DNA of 64,000 nucleotides from Romboutsia_C sp015668195 (GCF_015668195.1 NZ_JADPFC010000002.1:62001-126000), one strand, 5' to 3'; positions 32,410-41,448 are shown, counted from the first letter of the stretch. Made by a program: numbers and translations. Notes: generated by a model not told the origin, from the sequence alone.

Positions 32410-33822
32410 TTATTTATTTTTATTGTTCCAGCACTGAACATTTTCAAGTCCTTTTATATTTGATGCATCAAATACTGGACTTTTAATTCCATTTTTCTTT
32501 TGCTTAGTATAATCTTCAAGTGCTATAAAAGCATATTTTCCTAAAAGAGCTATTGCTATTAAGTTTATTATAGCCATAAGTCCCATTGAAACATCTGCTA
32601 AATTCCATACTATATCTACTTGAACTACTGAACCAAATAAAACCATAGCTACAACTAAAACTCTAAATATATTTAAAACAGTTTTATTGCTATTCATAAA
32701 TTCTATATTTGATTCTCCATAGTAATAATTACCTACGATTGAACTAAAAGCAAATAAGAATATACATACAGCTATAAATATATAACCTATTTGTCCTATA
32801 TGAGAAGATAGTGCAGCTTGAGTTAACTCTATTCCACTTAATCCACTAGTTGAGTATCCTGGATATAATAATACTATAAATGCTGTACATGTACATATTA
32901 CTATAGTATCTGTAAATACTCCAAGTGTTTGTATTAATCCTTGTTTAACAGGGTGTGATGTATCTGCAGTTGCTGCTGCATTTGGTGCACTACCCATACC
33001 AGCTTCATTAGAGAATAGTCCTCTTTTTACTCCAGTAAGTATTATTCCTGCTGTTGTACCTACCGACATTTCTCTAAAATTAAATGCATTTTCAACTATA
33101 AGCTTAAGTATATTTGGTACTTCACCTATATTTTTTACAACTATAAATAATGCTACTAATATATAAAGTCCTGCAAATATTGGGACTATTATCTCAGATA
33201 CTTTAGCTATTCTATGAACTCCTCCAAATATAACTAGTGCTGTAAGTATTGTAATTATTATACCTATAGTTAATCTATCAATACCAAAGGCTGAATTAAA
33301 TGCAAGTGAAACTGTATTAGCTTGAACAGCATTAAATATAAATCCAAAACATATAGTTATTAAAATAGAGAATAATATTCCCATCCATTTTTTATTTAGA
33401 CCTTGTTCTATATAATAAGCAGGTCCTCCTCTAAAGCCATCTTTGTCTTTTATCTTAAATATCTGTGCTAATGTACTTTCTACAAAACTTGATGCAGAAC
33501 CTATTAATGCGGTTATCCACATCCAAAATATAGCACCAGGCCCTCCAATTACAACAGCCATAGCAATTCCTGCAATGTTACCTGTTCCAACTCTAGATGC
33601 TGTACTTATACAAAAAGCTTGAAATGGCGATACTTGTCCTTCTTTCTTTCCTTCCTTAGATGCGCCTTCCCCTAAAAGTTTAAACATTTCTTTAAAATAT
33701 CTAAACTGTACAAACTTAGTCTTAACACTAAAGTAAATTCCAAGTATGATTAGCATGGCTATTAATATATATGTCCATATAAAATCGTTAATGCTTACTA
33801 TTAAGCTATTTAAATTTTCCAA
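32410..33822 (-). CDS. Sodium:alanine/glycine symporter (AGCS family)
   Basis: The 470-residue transporter has about 11 helices and the AGCS signatures SVKTKFVQFRYFKEM near the N-terminus, CISTASRVGTGNIAGIAMAVVIGGPGAIFWMW (the family pattern), AYYIEQGL and GLFSNEAGMGSAPNAAATAD. It imports alanine or glycine with Na+. The ORF can start at a TTG at 33828, but that codon is too near the GGAGGG, so a TTG at 33822, 7 bp from it, is preferred. It is transcribed alone. Confidence 0.93.
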   Translation of the reverse strand: MENLNSLIVSINDFIWTYILIAMLIILGIYFSVKTKFVQFRYFKEMFKLLGEGASKEGKKEGQVSPFQAFCISTASRVGTGNIAGIAMAVVIGGPGAIFWMWITALIGSASSFVESTLAQIFKIKDKDGFRGGPAYYIEQGLNKKWMGILFSILITICFGFIFNAVQANTVSLAFNSAFGIDRLTIGIIITILTALVIFGGVHRIAKVSEIIVPIFAGLYILVALFIVVKNIGEVPNILKLIVENAFNFREMSVGTTAGIILTGVKRGLFSNEAGMGSAPNAAATADTSHPVKQGLIQTLGVFTDTIVICTCTAFIVLLYPGYSTSGLSGIELTQAALSSHIGQIGYIFIAVCIFLFAFSSIVGNYYYGESNIEFMNSNKTVLNIFRVLVVAMVLFGSVVQVDIVWNLADVSMGLMAIINLIAIALLGKYAFIALEDYTKQKKNGIKSPVFDASNIKGLENVQCWNNKNK

Positions 33823-34182
33823 TTTCAATCCCTCCTAAATTAATTATAAATACTTTTATATAATTGCCGTTTTTTTGAAATGTTATTATATATTTCAAAA
33901 AATTACTGACTAATAAATATTTTTGAATCAATATTTCTTTTTTATTCATTATAACTATATTTTTAATACTTTTCAAGTCATTTTTTGCATAATTAAATTT
34001 AACATTTGCAAATTTCTAATTTTACAATAAATTTAGTTCAACTTAAACCATTGATTTTAGTTATTTTACTAACTTTTCTAGGTGGCTTTTAATTTTACTT
34101 CATTATGTCAATTTATTTTATATTTTGTATAAAAAGTAAATTATTTTATAGTTAAATTATTAATACTAACTTGTATCATATC

Positions 34183-34219
34183 TACATTTATTATAAAAGC
34201 TTTTTTTATAATAAATGTA
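34183..34219. repeat. Perfect 16-bp AT-only inverted repeat
   Basis: TACATTTATTATAAAA (34183-34198) and TTTTATAATAAATGTA (34204-34219) are perfect complements around a 5-nt loop GCTTT. It is 14 bp from the trxB terminator. It may be an additional terminator or operator. Confidence 0.5.
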
Positions 34220-34232
34220 TTGAACCATGGCA

Positions 34233-34265
34233 TAAAAAAAGCACTTAGATTTTAATCTAAGCGCT
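34233..34265 (-). terminator. Terminator of trxA-trxB
   Basis: AGCACTTAGATT (34240-34251) pairs with AATCTAAGCGCT (34254-34265) with one wobble, followed on the minus strand by a run of seven T. Confidence 0.8.
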
Positions 34266-34296
34266 CTCACTCTAAGTTAAACTTAAGGTATTTTTA

Positions 34297-35190
34297 TTAG
34301 CTATTCTTTTTCTGTTCTATTTTTAATTTATCTAAATAAGCTACTGCATTTAATGCTGCTATTTGACCTTGACCAGCTGACTTTATATAAGAATATGGTT
34401 TACCTACACAGTCTCCTGCTGCAAAGCATCCATTTATACTTGTATTCATATTAATATCTACCTTAATATGAGGTCCTTCTGTCTCTATTCCTGGCACTAA
34501 CGATTTAGGCGAAGCACTATCTTTTATTACAAATACTCCATCTACATCTATGTCTTGCTGTTTTAATTCTACTTTGTTTACTAAGTTTTCTCCATGTATT
34601 TGAACAGGTCTATCATTTATAACTTCTATAGAGCTATCTAAACCATCTGAAGATCTCATAAGACCTTCTCTTTTATACATAGGTATAAAGTAAGTCTTTG
34701 ATGCTATTTCACTTAAGAAATTAGCTTCTTCTTCAGACTCTTTATTATAGCCTATTATAGCTACTTTTTTATCTCTATATAAAGGTGCATCACATGTTGC
34801 ACAATATCCTACACCTTTACCTAAAAATTCTTCTTCACCTTTTATTGGCTTACCATACTCTACTCCTGTTGCAAGTATAACTGTAGTGGCTTCAAACATA
34901 TCATTCCCTGACATTAGAGCAAAGTAATCTCCCATAGCATATACGTTATTTATTTTTTTATTTACTATTTCAATATCCATACTTTCTATATGTTCTTTAA
35001 ATTTATCTTTTAAATCTTCTCCACTTATCTCATAAAATCCTAGATAATTATCTATAGATGGAGCTTTTACTAATTTATTACTTAAATTATCATTTCCAAA
35101 TACTATTATATTTTTATTTCTTATTTTTGCATTTATTGCAGCAGAAAGTCCTGCTGGTCCACTTCCAATTATTGCTACATCATATCTCAT
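34297..35190 (-). CDS. trxB: Thioredoxin reductase-like flavoprotein, probably ferredoxin-dependent (FFTR type)
   Basis: This 297-residue flavoprotein reduces the adjacent thioredoxin. FAD-binding GSGPAGLSAA (about 10-19), the redox centre CATC (about 129-132) and the C-terminal FAD motif GCFAAGDCVG are intact. The middle domain lacks the NADPH-binding motifs of ordinary reductases: GGGNSA reads GYNKES and HRRxxxR reads PMYKREG. Such loss defines the pyridine-nucleotide-independent, ferredoxin-linked thioredoxin reductases known from clostridia. The start is set at the ATG at 35190 behind AGGTGG; the GTG 9 bp earlier is part of that RBS. It follows trxA by 16 bp. Confidence 0.88.
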   Translation of the reverse strand: MRYDVAIIGSGPAGLSAAINAKIRNKNIIVFGNDNLSNKLVKAPSIDNYLGFYEISGEDLKDKFKEHIESMDIEIVNKKINNVYAMGDYFALMSGNDMFEATTVILATGVEYGKPIKGEEEFLGKGVGYCATCDAPLYRDKKVAIIGYNKESEEEANFLSEIASKTYFIPMYKREGLMRSSDGLDSSIEVINDRPVQIHGENLVNKVELKQQDIDVDGVFVIKDSASPKSLVPGIETEGPHIKVDINMNTSINGCFAAGDCVGKPYSYIKSAGQGQIAALNAVAYLDKLKIEQKKNS

Positions 35191-35206
35191 ATTAACCACC
35201 TATCAT

Positions 35207-35521
35207 TTATAAATGTGACTTAACTTTTGATTCAATTGCTTCTTTTGGCATAAATCCTACTAATGATTCTACTGGTTTTCCATCTTTAAATATCATCATT
35301 GTTGGTACAGTAGATATATTAAATTTTTGAGCTATTTCTAAGCTTTGATCTATATCAACTTTTATAAATTTTGCATCATCCATTTCATTTCCTAATGATT
35401 CAAATACTGGTGCTAACATTTTACAAGGACCACACCAAGTTGCAAAGAAATCTACTACAACTACTCCTTTACTTTCTTCTACTTCCCCTTTAAATTGTGA
35501 TGTTTTTATGATTTTAGCCAT
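35207..35521 (-). CDS. trxA: Thioredoxin
   Basis: The 104-residue protein is a classical thioredoxin: VVDFFATWCGPCKMLAPVF with the CGPC redox centre (about 31-34), the cis-proline loop NISTVPTMMIF (about 73-77) and a final helix. It reduces protein disulfides and is recharged by the reductase gene 16 bp downstream. The RBS is AGGAGG 6 bp before the ATG at 35521. The pair forms one transcription unit. Confidence 0.97.
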   Translation of the reverse strand: MAKIIKTSQFKGEVEESKGVVVVDFFATWCGPCKMLAPVFESLGNEMDDAKFIKVDIDQSLEIAQKFNISTVPTMMIFKDGKPVESLVGFMPKEAIESKVKSHL

Positions 35522-35641
35522 TTTCTTACCTCCTAAATACTCTCTTATCTATAATATGAATTATATTACAATATAGTTATTATTTGTAACATTAATTTAT
35601 ACTATTTATATACCCCCCATATATATCACTAAACAATTTGT

Positions 35642-36862
35642 TTATTTAGGTATTGTTAGTTTAAAATTTGTATACTCATTTTCTTTTGAATCTACAGTTA
35701 TTGTTATGCCAAGATTTATAGCAATCATTTTTGCAATAGATAATCCTATTCCTGAACCATCTATGTCCTTATGCCTTATACTATTGCTTCTAAAAAATCT
35801 ATCAAATATATAGTCTATATCTTCTTTTTTTATACCCATTCCAGTATCTTTTACAGATATTATAATATTGCTATTTTGTTCATAAGCACTTATTGATATA
35901 CTATCTCCACTTTTTGTATATTTAAAAGAGTTATCTATAAATATTAATAATAACTGTCTTAACTTATTTTTATCTGTAAATATTTTTTTATTCTTTAATT
36001 TAATGTTAGTATGAAATTCTTTTTCTTGAATCTCTGCTATATCTACATAAATTTTACTTATCTCATCTATCATTATATTTATATCTACATCTTCTTTTAT
36101 AATATCATTAATACTATCTTCTTTACTCAATGATAATAAATCATTTATCATTTTCTTTATCCTTCTTGTTTCTTTCATAGCATCAGCTATAGATTCAACT
36201 TCATCAGATATAGTGCTATTTGGATGTTTTAGTAAATTTTCTAACTTTGAGGACACTATGGCTATTGGCGTTCTAAGCTCATGAGATGCATCCTGAACAA
36301 ACTTAGCTTGATTATTCCAAGCAATTTCTATTGGTATTAATGCCTTTTTAGTTAAATAAAGCGCTACGAAATATGTTATTATTACAGCTACTAATACTCC
36401 TATTATAAATACAAATATAAGTTGTTTTAATGAGTTTATTTCCGAATCTATATTTCTTATTATTTGTATTTTATATTTACCAATATTAATGTTTAATTCT
36501 CTAAAAGTATATCCATTTTCAGTATAGGTAAAAAAAGTATCATTCTTATTATTTTTAGATTTTGGTAATAATTCATTAAAATAGCCATTTTCTGTGTAAT
36601 ATCTTATTCTATTCCCTTCATAAACATATACCATATTACTTGGATCTTTTAATACTATTGGATAAAATATAGATCTATTATTAAGTTGTATAGTTATATT
36701 TTCTAATTCAGTTTTAAGATTTTTGTCTATATTACTATATGTAAGTCCTTTAAAGTAAGAATATATAAATATAGAAAATATTATAAGAAAAGCTACTACT
36801 ACAGCTATATTTATTTTTATTAAGGAATTTTTAGTTTTACTAAATACACTTTTATTTATCAT
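35642..36862 (-). CDS. Membrane sensor histidine kinase
   Basis: This 406-residue kinase has two membrane helices (about 17-37 and 146-168) that bracket an outer sensor loop of about 105 residues. The cytoplasmic part holds the phospho-acceptor SHELRTPIAIVSSKLENL (about 195-212), the N-box IDNSFKYTKSGD, and the G-boxes DTGMGIKKED and GSGIGLSIAKMI. There is no HAMP or PAS domain. The ATG at 36862 lies within the end of the response-regulator gene (11-bp overlap), so the two are coupled. The signal is not known. No effector gene is adjacent. Confidence 0.93.
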   Translation of the reverse strand: MINKSVFSKTKNSLIKINIAVVVAFLIIFSIFIYSYFKGLTYSNIDKNLKTELENITIQLNNRSIFYPIVLKDPSNMVYVYEGNRIRYYTENGYFNELLPKSKNNKNDTFFTYTENGYTFRELNINIGKYKIQIIRNIDSEINSLKQLIFVFIIGVLVAVIITYFVALYLTKKALIPIEIAWNNQAKFVQDASHELRTPIAIVSSKLENLLKHPNSTISDEVESIADAMKETRRIKKMINDLLSLSKEDSINDIIKEDVDINIMIDEISKIYVDIAEIQEKEFHTNIKLKNKKIFTDKNKLRQLLLIFIDNSFKYTKSGDSISISAYEQNSNIIISVKDTGMGIKKEDIDYIFDRFFRSNSIRHKDIDGSGIGLSIAKMIAINLGITITVDSKENEYTNFKLTIPK

Positions 36863-37523
36863 CAAATATATATCCTACTTTTCTTTTAGTCTTTATATAG
36901 TTATCATATCCAAACTTACTAAGCTTTTTTCTTAGGTTACTAACATAAACCTCAACTATTTCTATAGTAGCATCTGAATCAATTCCCCAAATTCTATCAT
37001 ATATTTGTTCCTTTAAAAGTATTGTTCCTTTATTTATTATAAAATACTCAAGTAAATTAAATTGCTTATTTTGAAGATTTAAATCTTCACCATTTATAGA
37101 TGCAGTTTTATTATTGGTATCTAAATATAAATCTTTAAATACGATTTTATTATTAGATTTTATTTTTCCATTAGTCCTTAACATTGCATATACTCTTGCT
37201 ACTAATTCTTCCATATAAAATGGCTTTGTTAAATAATCATTTGCTCCTATCTCAAAGGCTGATACCTTATCATTTAAACTTTCTTTAGCAGTTAAAATAA
37301 GCACTAATGTATCTATACCTTCTTTTCTTATAGACTTTAATATATCTAATCCTGATATATCAGGCAACATTAAGTCTAGTATAATTAAATCATATATGTT
37401 TTGTTTAATATTATATATAGCTTCTTCTCCAAAACTACATGAATCTATTTCAAAATGATTTTTTAGCTCTTCCTCTAGACTTTTTAAAAGTTTAGAATTA
37501 TCCTCAACAATTAAAACCTTCAT
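36852..37523 (-). CDS. OmpR-family response regulator
   Basis: The 223-residue regulator has a receiver domain (1-115; acidic pocket at E7/D8, phospho-acceptor D50 in LIILDLMLP, K-containing DYLTKPF near 100) and a C-terminal winged-helix DNA-binding domain (about 130-222; IWGIDSDATIEIVEVYVSNLRKKL and the wing KTKRKVGYIF). It works with the kinase encoded by the overlapping downstream gene. Targets cannot be named; a dyad search around this locus gave nothing convincing. RBS AAGGAG. Confidence 0.95.
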   Translation of the reverse strand: MKVLIVEDNSKLLKSLEEELKNHFEIDSCSFGEEAIYNIKQNIYDLIILDLMLPDISGLDILKSIRKEGIDTLVLILTAKESLNDKVSAFEIGANDYLTKPFYMEELVARVYAMLRTNGKIKSNNKIVFKDLYLDTNNKTASINGEDLNLQNKQFNLLEYFIINKGTILLKEQIYDRIWGIDSDATIEIVEVYVSNLRKKLSKFGYDNYIKTKRKVGYIFDDK

Positions 37524-37633
37524 ACTAATCTCCTTAATTTTAATCTAAGCTTATTACTATCAATTTCATATATAACATAAATAATTATACAATACATATA
37601 TACATTTTTAAAACATTTACAGTCACCAAATAA

Positions 37634-37680
37634 AAAAACCTACTGTATAGCTTATAATGTAAACTTAACAATAGGTTTTT
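37634..37680. terminator. Terminator between the two-component operon and a small gene
   Basis: AAAAACCTACTGT (37634-37646) and ACAATAGGTTTTT (37668-37680) pair with one G-U. The 21-nt loop is long, so strength is uncertain. Confidence 0.6.
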
Positions 37681-37784
37681 CATCATTTTTGATCATAGTT
37701 TTATTTTTCCTTATATTTAATGTATATAACTTTTATATCTTTAATACTGTATAATATAGGAATGTCTATTTAAATCCTGACTTA

Positions 37785-37964
37785 TTAACTTTGAATATTA
37801 TTTGAATTATAAGTATTTATTATATTTACAAATTCATCAATAGAAATTACATTATCTTTTACCATAAACTCATTATAGTACCAATTTGCAAAATCAGGGT
37901 TAGCTAATGTTGAGTTTAATTTTTCAAAGTCTATATCTTTTTTATTGTAATTATTTTCATTCAT
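37785..37964 (-). CDS. Small acidic hypothetical protein (59 residues)
   Basis: This small soluble protein (MNENNYNKKDIDFEKLNS...) is rich in Asn, Asp and Tyr. The middle holds NPDFANWYYNEFMVKDNVIS, which looks like one helix. No family recognised. The start is set at the ATG at 37964, preceded by AAGGGGTGG; the GTG at 37973 overlaps that RBS. It lies downstream of the HTH/RHH gene on the same strand, about 95 bp away. Confidence 0.6.
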   Translation of the reverse strand: MNENNYNKKDIDFEKLNSTLANPDFANWYYNEFMVKDNVISIDEFVNIINTYNSNNIQS

Positions 37965-38058
37965 GTTTACCACCCCTTTTTATTTAACCTTATTATTAAT
38001 CATATAAATACTATTTATTCACTTCAATTCCCTCTTTTTTATTTGTATACTTAACTCT

Positions 38059-38631
38059 TTATAATAAATGTTTATTTTCCTTTAAAAAGTTTTTTAATGC
38101 TTGAGTTATTATTTCTTGTTTAGTAAAACTTGAATTACTACATAGCCTTTCAAACTCTTCCCATATTTTTTTGTCCACTCTTATACTAGTTGATTTTAAC
38201 TCCCCTATATTATTTTCTTCTATTGCTATGTCTTTTTTAGAAGTCTTTGTCTTAGGTTTTATTGCCTTAACATCTCTAACTTGTAAGTACCAATCATATA
38301 CTTCACATAACTTGTCCATATCTTCAGGTGTTAAATTTACTTTCTTATCTCTTTTAGGATTTGATGTTTTTCTTTGTTTAGTAGTATTTTTTTTTACATT
38401 TTCCTTTTTTTCTATTTTTGTGTTCTTGATTTCATTAAATTCTATTTGTTTTTTATCTTCTTTTATACCATCTTTTAATTCATATTTTCCATTTGTTAAT
38501 TTATATCCTTTTTTATTTAAGTAGCTTCTTAATGTTTGTGGTTTTATTTCCATCTTATTTGCTATATCTTGAAACTTTAAGTTTTTATTTTGTAGTTGCA
38601 TAAATATTTTTATTCTTTCATTTCCTGTCAT
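38059..38631 (-). CDS. DNA-binding protein with N-terminal HTH and C-terminal ribbon-helix-helix
   Basis: The 190-residue protein has an N-terminal helix-turn-helix (about 15-42, LKFQDIANKMEIKPQTLRSY), a long Lys-rich low-complexity linker (about 52-100, with KKEN and TKQRK repeats), a short helix (LTPEDMDKLCEVYDWYLQ) and a C-terminal ribbon-helix-helix-like unit (about 147-188, TSIRVDKKIWEEFERLCS and TKQEIITQALKNFLKE). Such proteins bind DNA as dimers through the RHH arms. The combination of two different DNA-binding folds is unusual. Divergent from the pfoR-type gene with 398 bp between them. Confidence 0.8.
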   Translation of the reverse strand: MTGNERIKIFMQLQNKNLKFQDIANKMEIKPQTLRSYLNKKGYKLTNGKYELKDGIKEDKKQIEFNEIKNTKIEKKENVKKNTTKQRKTSNPKRDKKVNLTPEDMDKLCEVYDWYLQVRDVKAIKPKTKTSKKDIAIEENNIGELKSTSIRVDKKIWEEFERLCSNSSFTKQEIITQALKNFLKENKHLL

Positions 38632-39029
38632 TTTTTTCTCCTTATAATTTAGTTAATTTATACCTACATATTATCATAAGAGTTTTGTTTAGACAAAATT
38701 ATGTAATATGGCTTATATATATATTTGATTGTATTTTAAAATAATAATTTATTTTTTTATTATATTTTATGTATTCAATCCCATTTAAAGTTGTTATTTT
38801 TATTTTTTAAAATTCAATTAACATTTGCTGGATATTTTCTTATATATTTTAAAATAATAATACATTTTTCTCTTAATTTTAGCATTTTTTTAACAAAACT
38901 ATTTACAATTGTCGAAATGTGCTTTATAATCAAAATTGTCTTAAGATTTCTTTAATCGAATATGACATTAAGGAAAACAGTACCTTAAGAAAAAAACATT
39001 ACATTTATATATTTAGGAGGAAAATTAGC
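38632..39029. other. Intergenic region between the HTH/RHH gene and pfoR
   Basis: The 398 bp are AT-rich. A consensus promoter for pfoR lies at 38902-38930. Two copies of TTTTAAAATAATAAT occur (about 38734 and 38850). The pfoR leader of about 90 nt holds small inverted repeats, among them TTAAGG/CCTTAA (about 38969-38990). No further gene was seen. Confidence 0.5.
38902..38930 (+). promoter_or_regulatory. Strong promoter of the pfoR-type gene
   Basis: TTTACA (38902-38907) and a perfect TATAAT (38925-38930) are separated by 17 bp. Transcription would start near 38937, giving a leader of about 93 nt. Confidence 0.75.
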
Positions 39030-40079
39030 ATGATGCAAATACTTACGAGTACAGCATTATTATTAGTTGTACTGGCATTATTCACATTATTTAGTTACAA
39101 AGCACCTCACGGAATGAAAGCAATGGGTGCATTAGCAAGTGCTGCTTGCGCAAGTTTCTTAGTTGAAGCATTTCACGCTTCTTTATTTGGACAACAATTC
39201 GGTGTATCGTTCTTAGAGCAAGTTGGAGCTGCTAACGGTTCTTTAGGTGGTGTAGCTGCTGCTATATTAGTACCTTTAGCATTAGGTGTATCTCCAGTAT
39301 ACGCTGTATTAGTTGGTTTAACAGTTTCAGGATTTGGAATACTTCCAGGATTCGTTGCAGGATACTTAATATCATTCGTTGTTAAGTTCTTAGAAAAGAA
39401 AACTCCTGCTGGTCTTGATTTAATAGTTATAATATTAATTGCTGCTCCTTTAACAAGAGCAATAGCAGGATTCATGGATCCAATAGTTAATGATACATTA
39501 ATGCAAATAGGACAAGCTTTAACAGCTGCTTCTACTACATCTCCAATATTAATGGGTATAATACTTGGTGGATTAATAACAGTTGTTGCTACTGCTCCAT
39601 TATCATCAATGGCTTTAACATCTATAATAGGATTAACAGGTCTTCCAATGGCAATAGGTGCATTAGCAGTATTTGGTTCTTCTTTCATGAACTTCGTATT
39701 CTTCTCAAAAATGAAATTTGGTTCAAAGAAAGACACAATAGCTGTTGCTATAGAACCTTTAACTCAATCAGATATAATAACTGCTAACCCAATACCAGTA
39801 TTTGTTACTAACTTCATAGGTGGAGCATTATCAGGTGTTGTAGTTGCATTAGTAAGTTCTTATGTTGCACCACTTGCAATAAGTGTTCCTGGTATGGCAA
39901 CTCCTATAGCTGGTTTCGCTGTTGCAGTTGGTCAAAACGGAACTCCTGCTCTAATGGCTGCTGTTGGATGTATAATAGTTAGTATAATAGGTGCTTTAAT
40001 AGGACATGCATTATTCAAAAATACAAAAATAATGACTGCTGATGAAATACGTGGAACAGAAGAATCTTCTGCAGCATAA
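39030..40079 (+). CDS. pfoR: PfoR family membrane protein (PTS EIIC-like)
   Basis: The 349-residue membrane protein has about nine hydrophobic helices with the PfoR/PTS_EIIC_2 pattern (FTLFSYKAPHGMKAMGALAS at the N-terminus, SLGGVAAAILVPLALGVSP, and the final GQNGTPALMAAVGCIIVS). PfoR was first described near the perfringolysin gene as a regulator, but its sequence is that of a sugar-PTS-like permease. The start at 39030 is chosen for its AGGAGG; the open frame to 38919 begins near the promoter. The gene uses more C-ending codons than its neighbours and has a strong promoter, both signs of high expression. Confidence 0.9.
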   Translation: MMQILTSTALLLVVLALFTLFSYKAPHGMKAMGALASAACASFLVEAFHASLFGQQFGVSFLEQVGAANGSLGGVAAAILVPLALGVSPVYAVLVGLTVSGFGILPGFVAGYLISFVVKFLEKKTPAGLDLIVIILIAAPLTRAIAGFMDPIVNDTLMQIGQALTAASTTSPILMGIILGGLITVVATAPLSSMALTSIIGLTGLPMAIGALAVFGSSFMNFVFFSKMKFGSKKDTIAVAIEPLTQSDIITANPIPVFVTNFIGGALSGVVVALVSSYVAPLAISVPGMATPIAGFAVAVGQNGTPALMAAVGCIIVSIIGALIGHALFKNTKIMTADEIRGTEESSAA

Positions 40080-40084
40080 TATAT

Positions 40085-40120
40085 AAAAAAAGAACGTAGA
40101 ATTATCTACGTTCTTTTTTT
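40085..40120. terminator. Bidirectional terminator after pfoR
   Basis: A perfect 16-bp inverted repeat (40085-40100 and 40105-40120) with core GAACGTAGA/TCTACGTTC and a 4-nt loop, with T-runs on either strand, separates convergent genes. Confidence 0.92.
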
Positions 40121-40127
40121 ATATAGT

Positions 40128-41318
40128 TTACCTCACAACTTTTCTAGTTAAAGTTCCTATACCTACTCCCATCATAATGATTCCTACAAGCATTTCAATA
40201 TTTGCTACCATATATGCTACTTCTGTGGGCTTTGAATTATTAAACCCAACAGCTCCAAACATACCTACGCTTAAATTTATAACCTCATTAAAATCTTTAA
40301 TAAATTGTTTTAGATTCCATGTATTAATGTTACTTAAACTATATTTTATAACTTGTCCATCTAACTCAATACCTACTGCTAAAAATATAAATGCAAATAT
40401 TATCATTATTACTAAGGATGATAATACACAAAGCCAAGGCCTTTCTCCATATCCACATGATAACCAGTATATATATGAATTTATTTTAGGTATAAATTTA
40501 ACACATTTTCTTTGCGTGCACTTTCCTATATAATAATATTCTCCAAAATTATTATTCAAGTTATTTTCCTTAAATTTTTCGGATAAAGTTTTATATGTCA
40601 TATATATCCCTTCATACTCATTTTTATCCTTAACTCTAGGTTTAATTTTATCAAAAAATGTTTTATCATCAAACTTAGTTGTAAATTTATCCTCAAACAT
40701 TATATCTTTTATATACGTATTTGAAGTTTTAAAACCTGAAAGATCACAATCTACAATTTCAAGTGTATCAATTTCACTATTTATTATAATTGAGGATAAT
40801 AAATATGTTAATTCAAAACTTGTGTTATTAATTTTACATTTTTCAAGAATACAATATGATAGATCACTATTTAAAAATTTTGCATATATATTACAATTAT
40901 AAAAACTGCATCCTATGTTGTCTTTTTTATTTAGAGAAGGTAGTTTTTCGCTTCCTTCTTTTGTGAATATACAATTTTCAAATATAACTCCTCCACCGCT
41001 AAAATTACAATCATTAAAGGTACAACCTACAAATGTGCACTCTTTGAATTTAATATTTTTAAAATTACATTTTCTAAATTTAGCACAAATTATGTCTTGT
41101 CCTACTATTTCATAAAAATCTTGTTCATCAAATATACCATCTTTTCCAATTAGTTTATCTTTAATTTTAGCATAACTATATTTTGAATTATTATCATAAT
41201 CGTTTAATTCTATTGTTTTTGTAGTTACATCTTTATAAAATGCTTCGTTATTTTTTTTTCTATTTGATAATTGTTCATTCAATACAGCATTTTCTTCTTC
41301 AAAATTTATATATCCCAT
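40128..41318 (-). CDS. Pentapeptide-repeat protein fused to a two-helix pore-like domain
   Basis: This 396-residue protein has a pentapeptide-repeat region (about 70-200), with the A(D/N)LXX-like pattern in a Cys/Phe form (FRKCNFKNIKFKECTFVGCTF). A linker follows, then WLSCGYGERP and a C-terminal membrane part: helix one (about 293-315), a pore-like re-entrant loop NLSVGMFGAVGFNNSKP (about 350-366) and helix two with LTRKVVR at the end. The layout is that of a 2TM ion channel, but the K+ filter TVGYGD is replaced by GAVGFN, so its selectivity is open. The beta-helix could bind wall or ligand. Start ATG at 41318 with AAGGAG. Confidence 0.82.
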   Translation of the reverse strand: MGYINFEEENAVLNEQLSNRKKNNEAFYKDVTTKTIELNDYDNNSKYSYAKIKDKLIGKDGIFDEQDFYEIVGQDIICAKFRKCNFKNIKFKECTFVGCTFNDCNFSGGGVIFENCIFTKEGSEKLPSLNKKDNIGCSFYNCNIYAKFLNSDLSYCILEKCKINNTSFELTYLLSSIIINSEIDTLEIVDCDLSGFKTSNTYIKDIMFEDKFTTKFDDKTFFDKIKPRVKDKNEYEGIYMTYKTLSEKFKENNLNNNFGEYYYIGKCTQRKCVKFIPKINSYIYWLSCGYGERPWLCVLSSLVIMIIFAFIFLAVGIELDGQVIKYSLSNINTWNLKQFIKDFNEVINLSVGMFGAVGFNNSKPTEVAYMVANIEMLVGIIMMGVGIGTLTRKVVR

Positions 41319-41340
41319 AGAATAACTCCTTGCTTTTAAA

Positions 41341-41382
41341 TAAAAAGAAAACGTAAAATATATTTTACGTTTTCTTTTTTTA
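41341..41382 (-). terminator. Terminator of the lysine-regulated transporter gene
   Basis: AAAAAGAAAACGTAAAATA (41342-41360) and its exact complement (41361-41379) form a long palindromic stem, followed by T on either strand. Confidence 0.75.
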
Positions 41383-41448
41383 TAATTATTATTATCTTAT
41401 TTATAATTATTATTCTATAGAATATAGATACTATTATTTTAAATAAAA

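Larger units (their letters stand above)
33823..34296. other. AT-rich 474-bp intergenic region
   Basis: No gene is visible between the alanine symporter start and the end of the thioredoxin reductase gene. It holds a 16-bp perfect AT-only inverted repeat (34183-34219) and the reductase terminator (34233-34265), both listed separately. The remaining 350 bp near the symporter must hold its promoter, but no convincing -35/-10 pair was found. Confidence 0.5.

Noticed and set aside
35642..37523. WalRK two-component system
   Set aside because: The kinase lacks HAMP and PAS domains, and no walH, walI or walJ genes follow; the WalR boxes near 2400 therefore need another locus.
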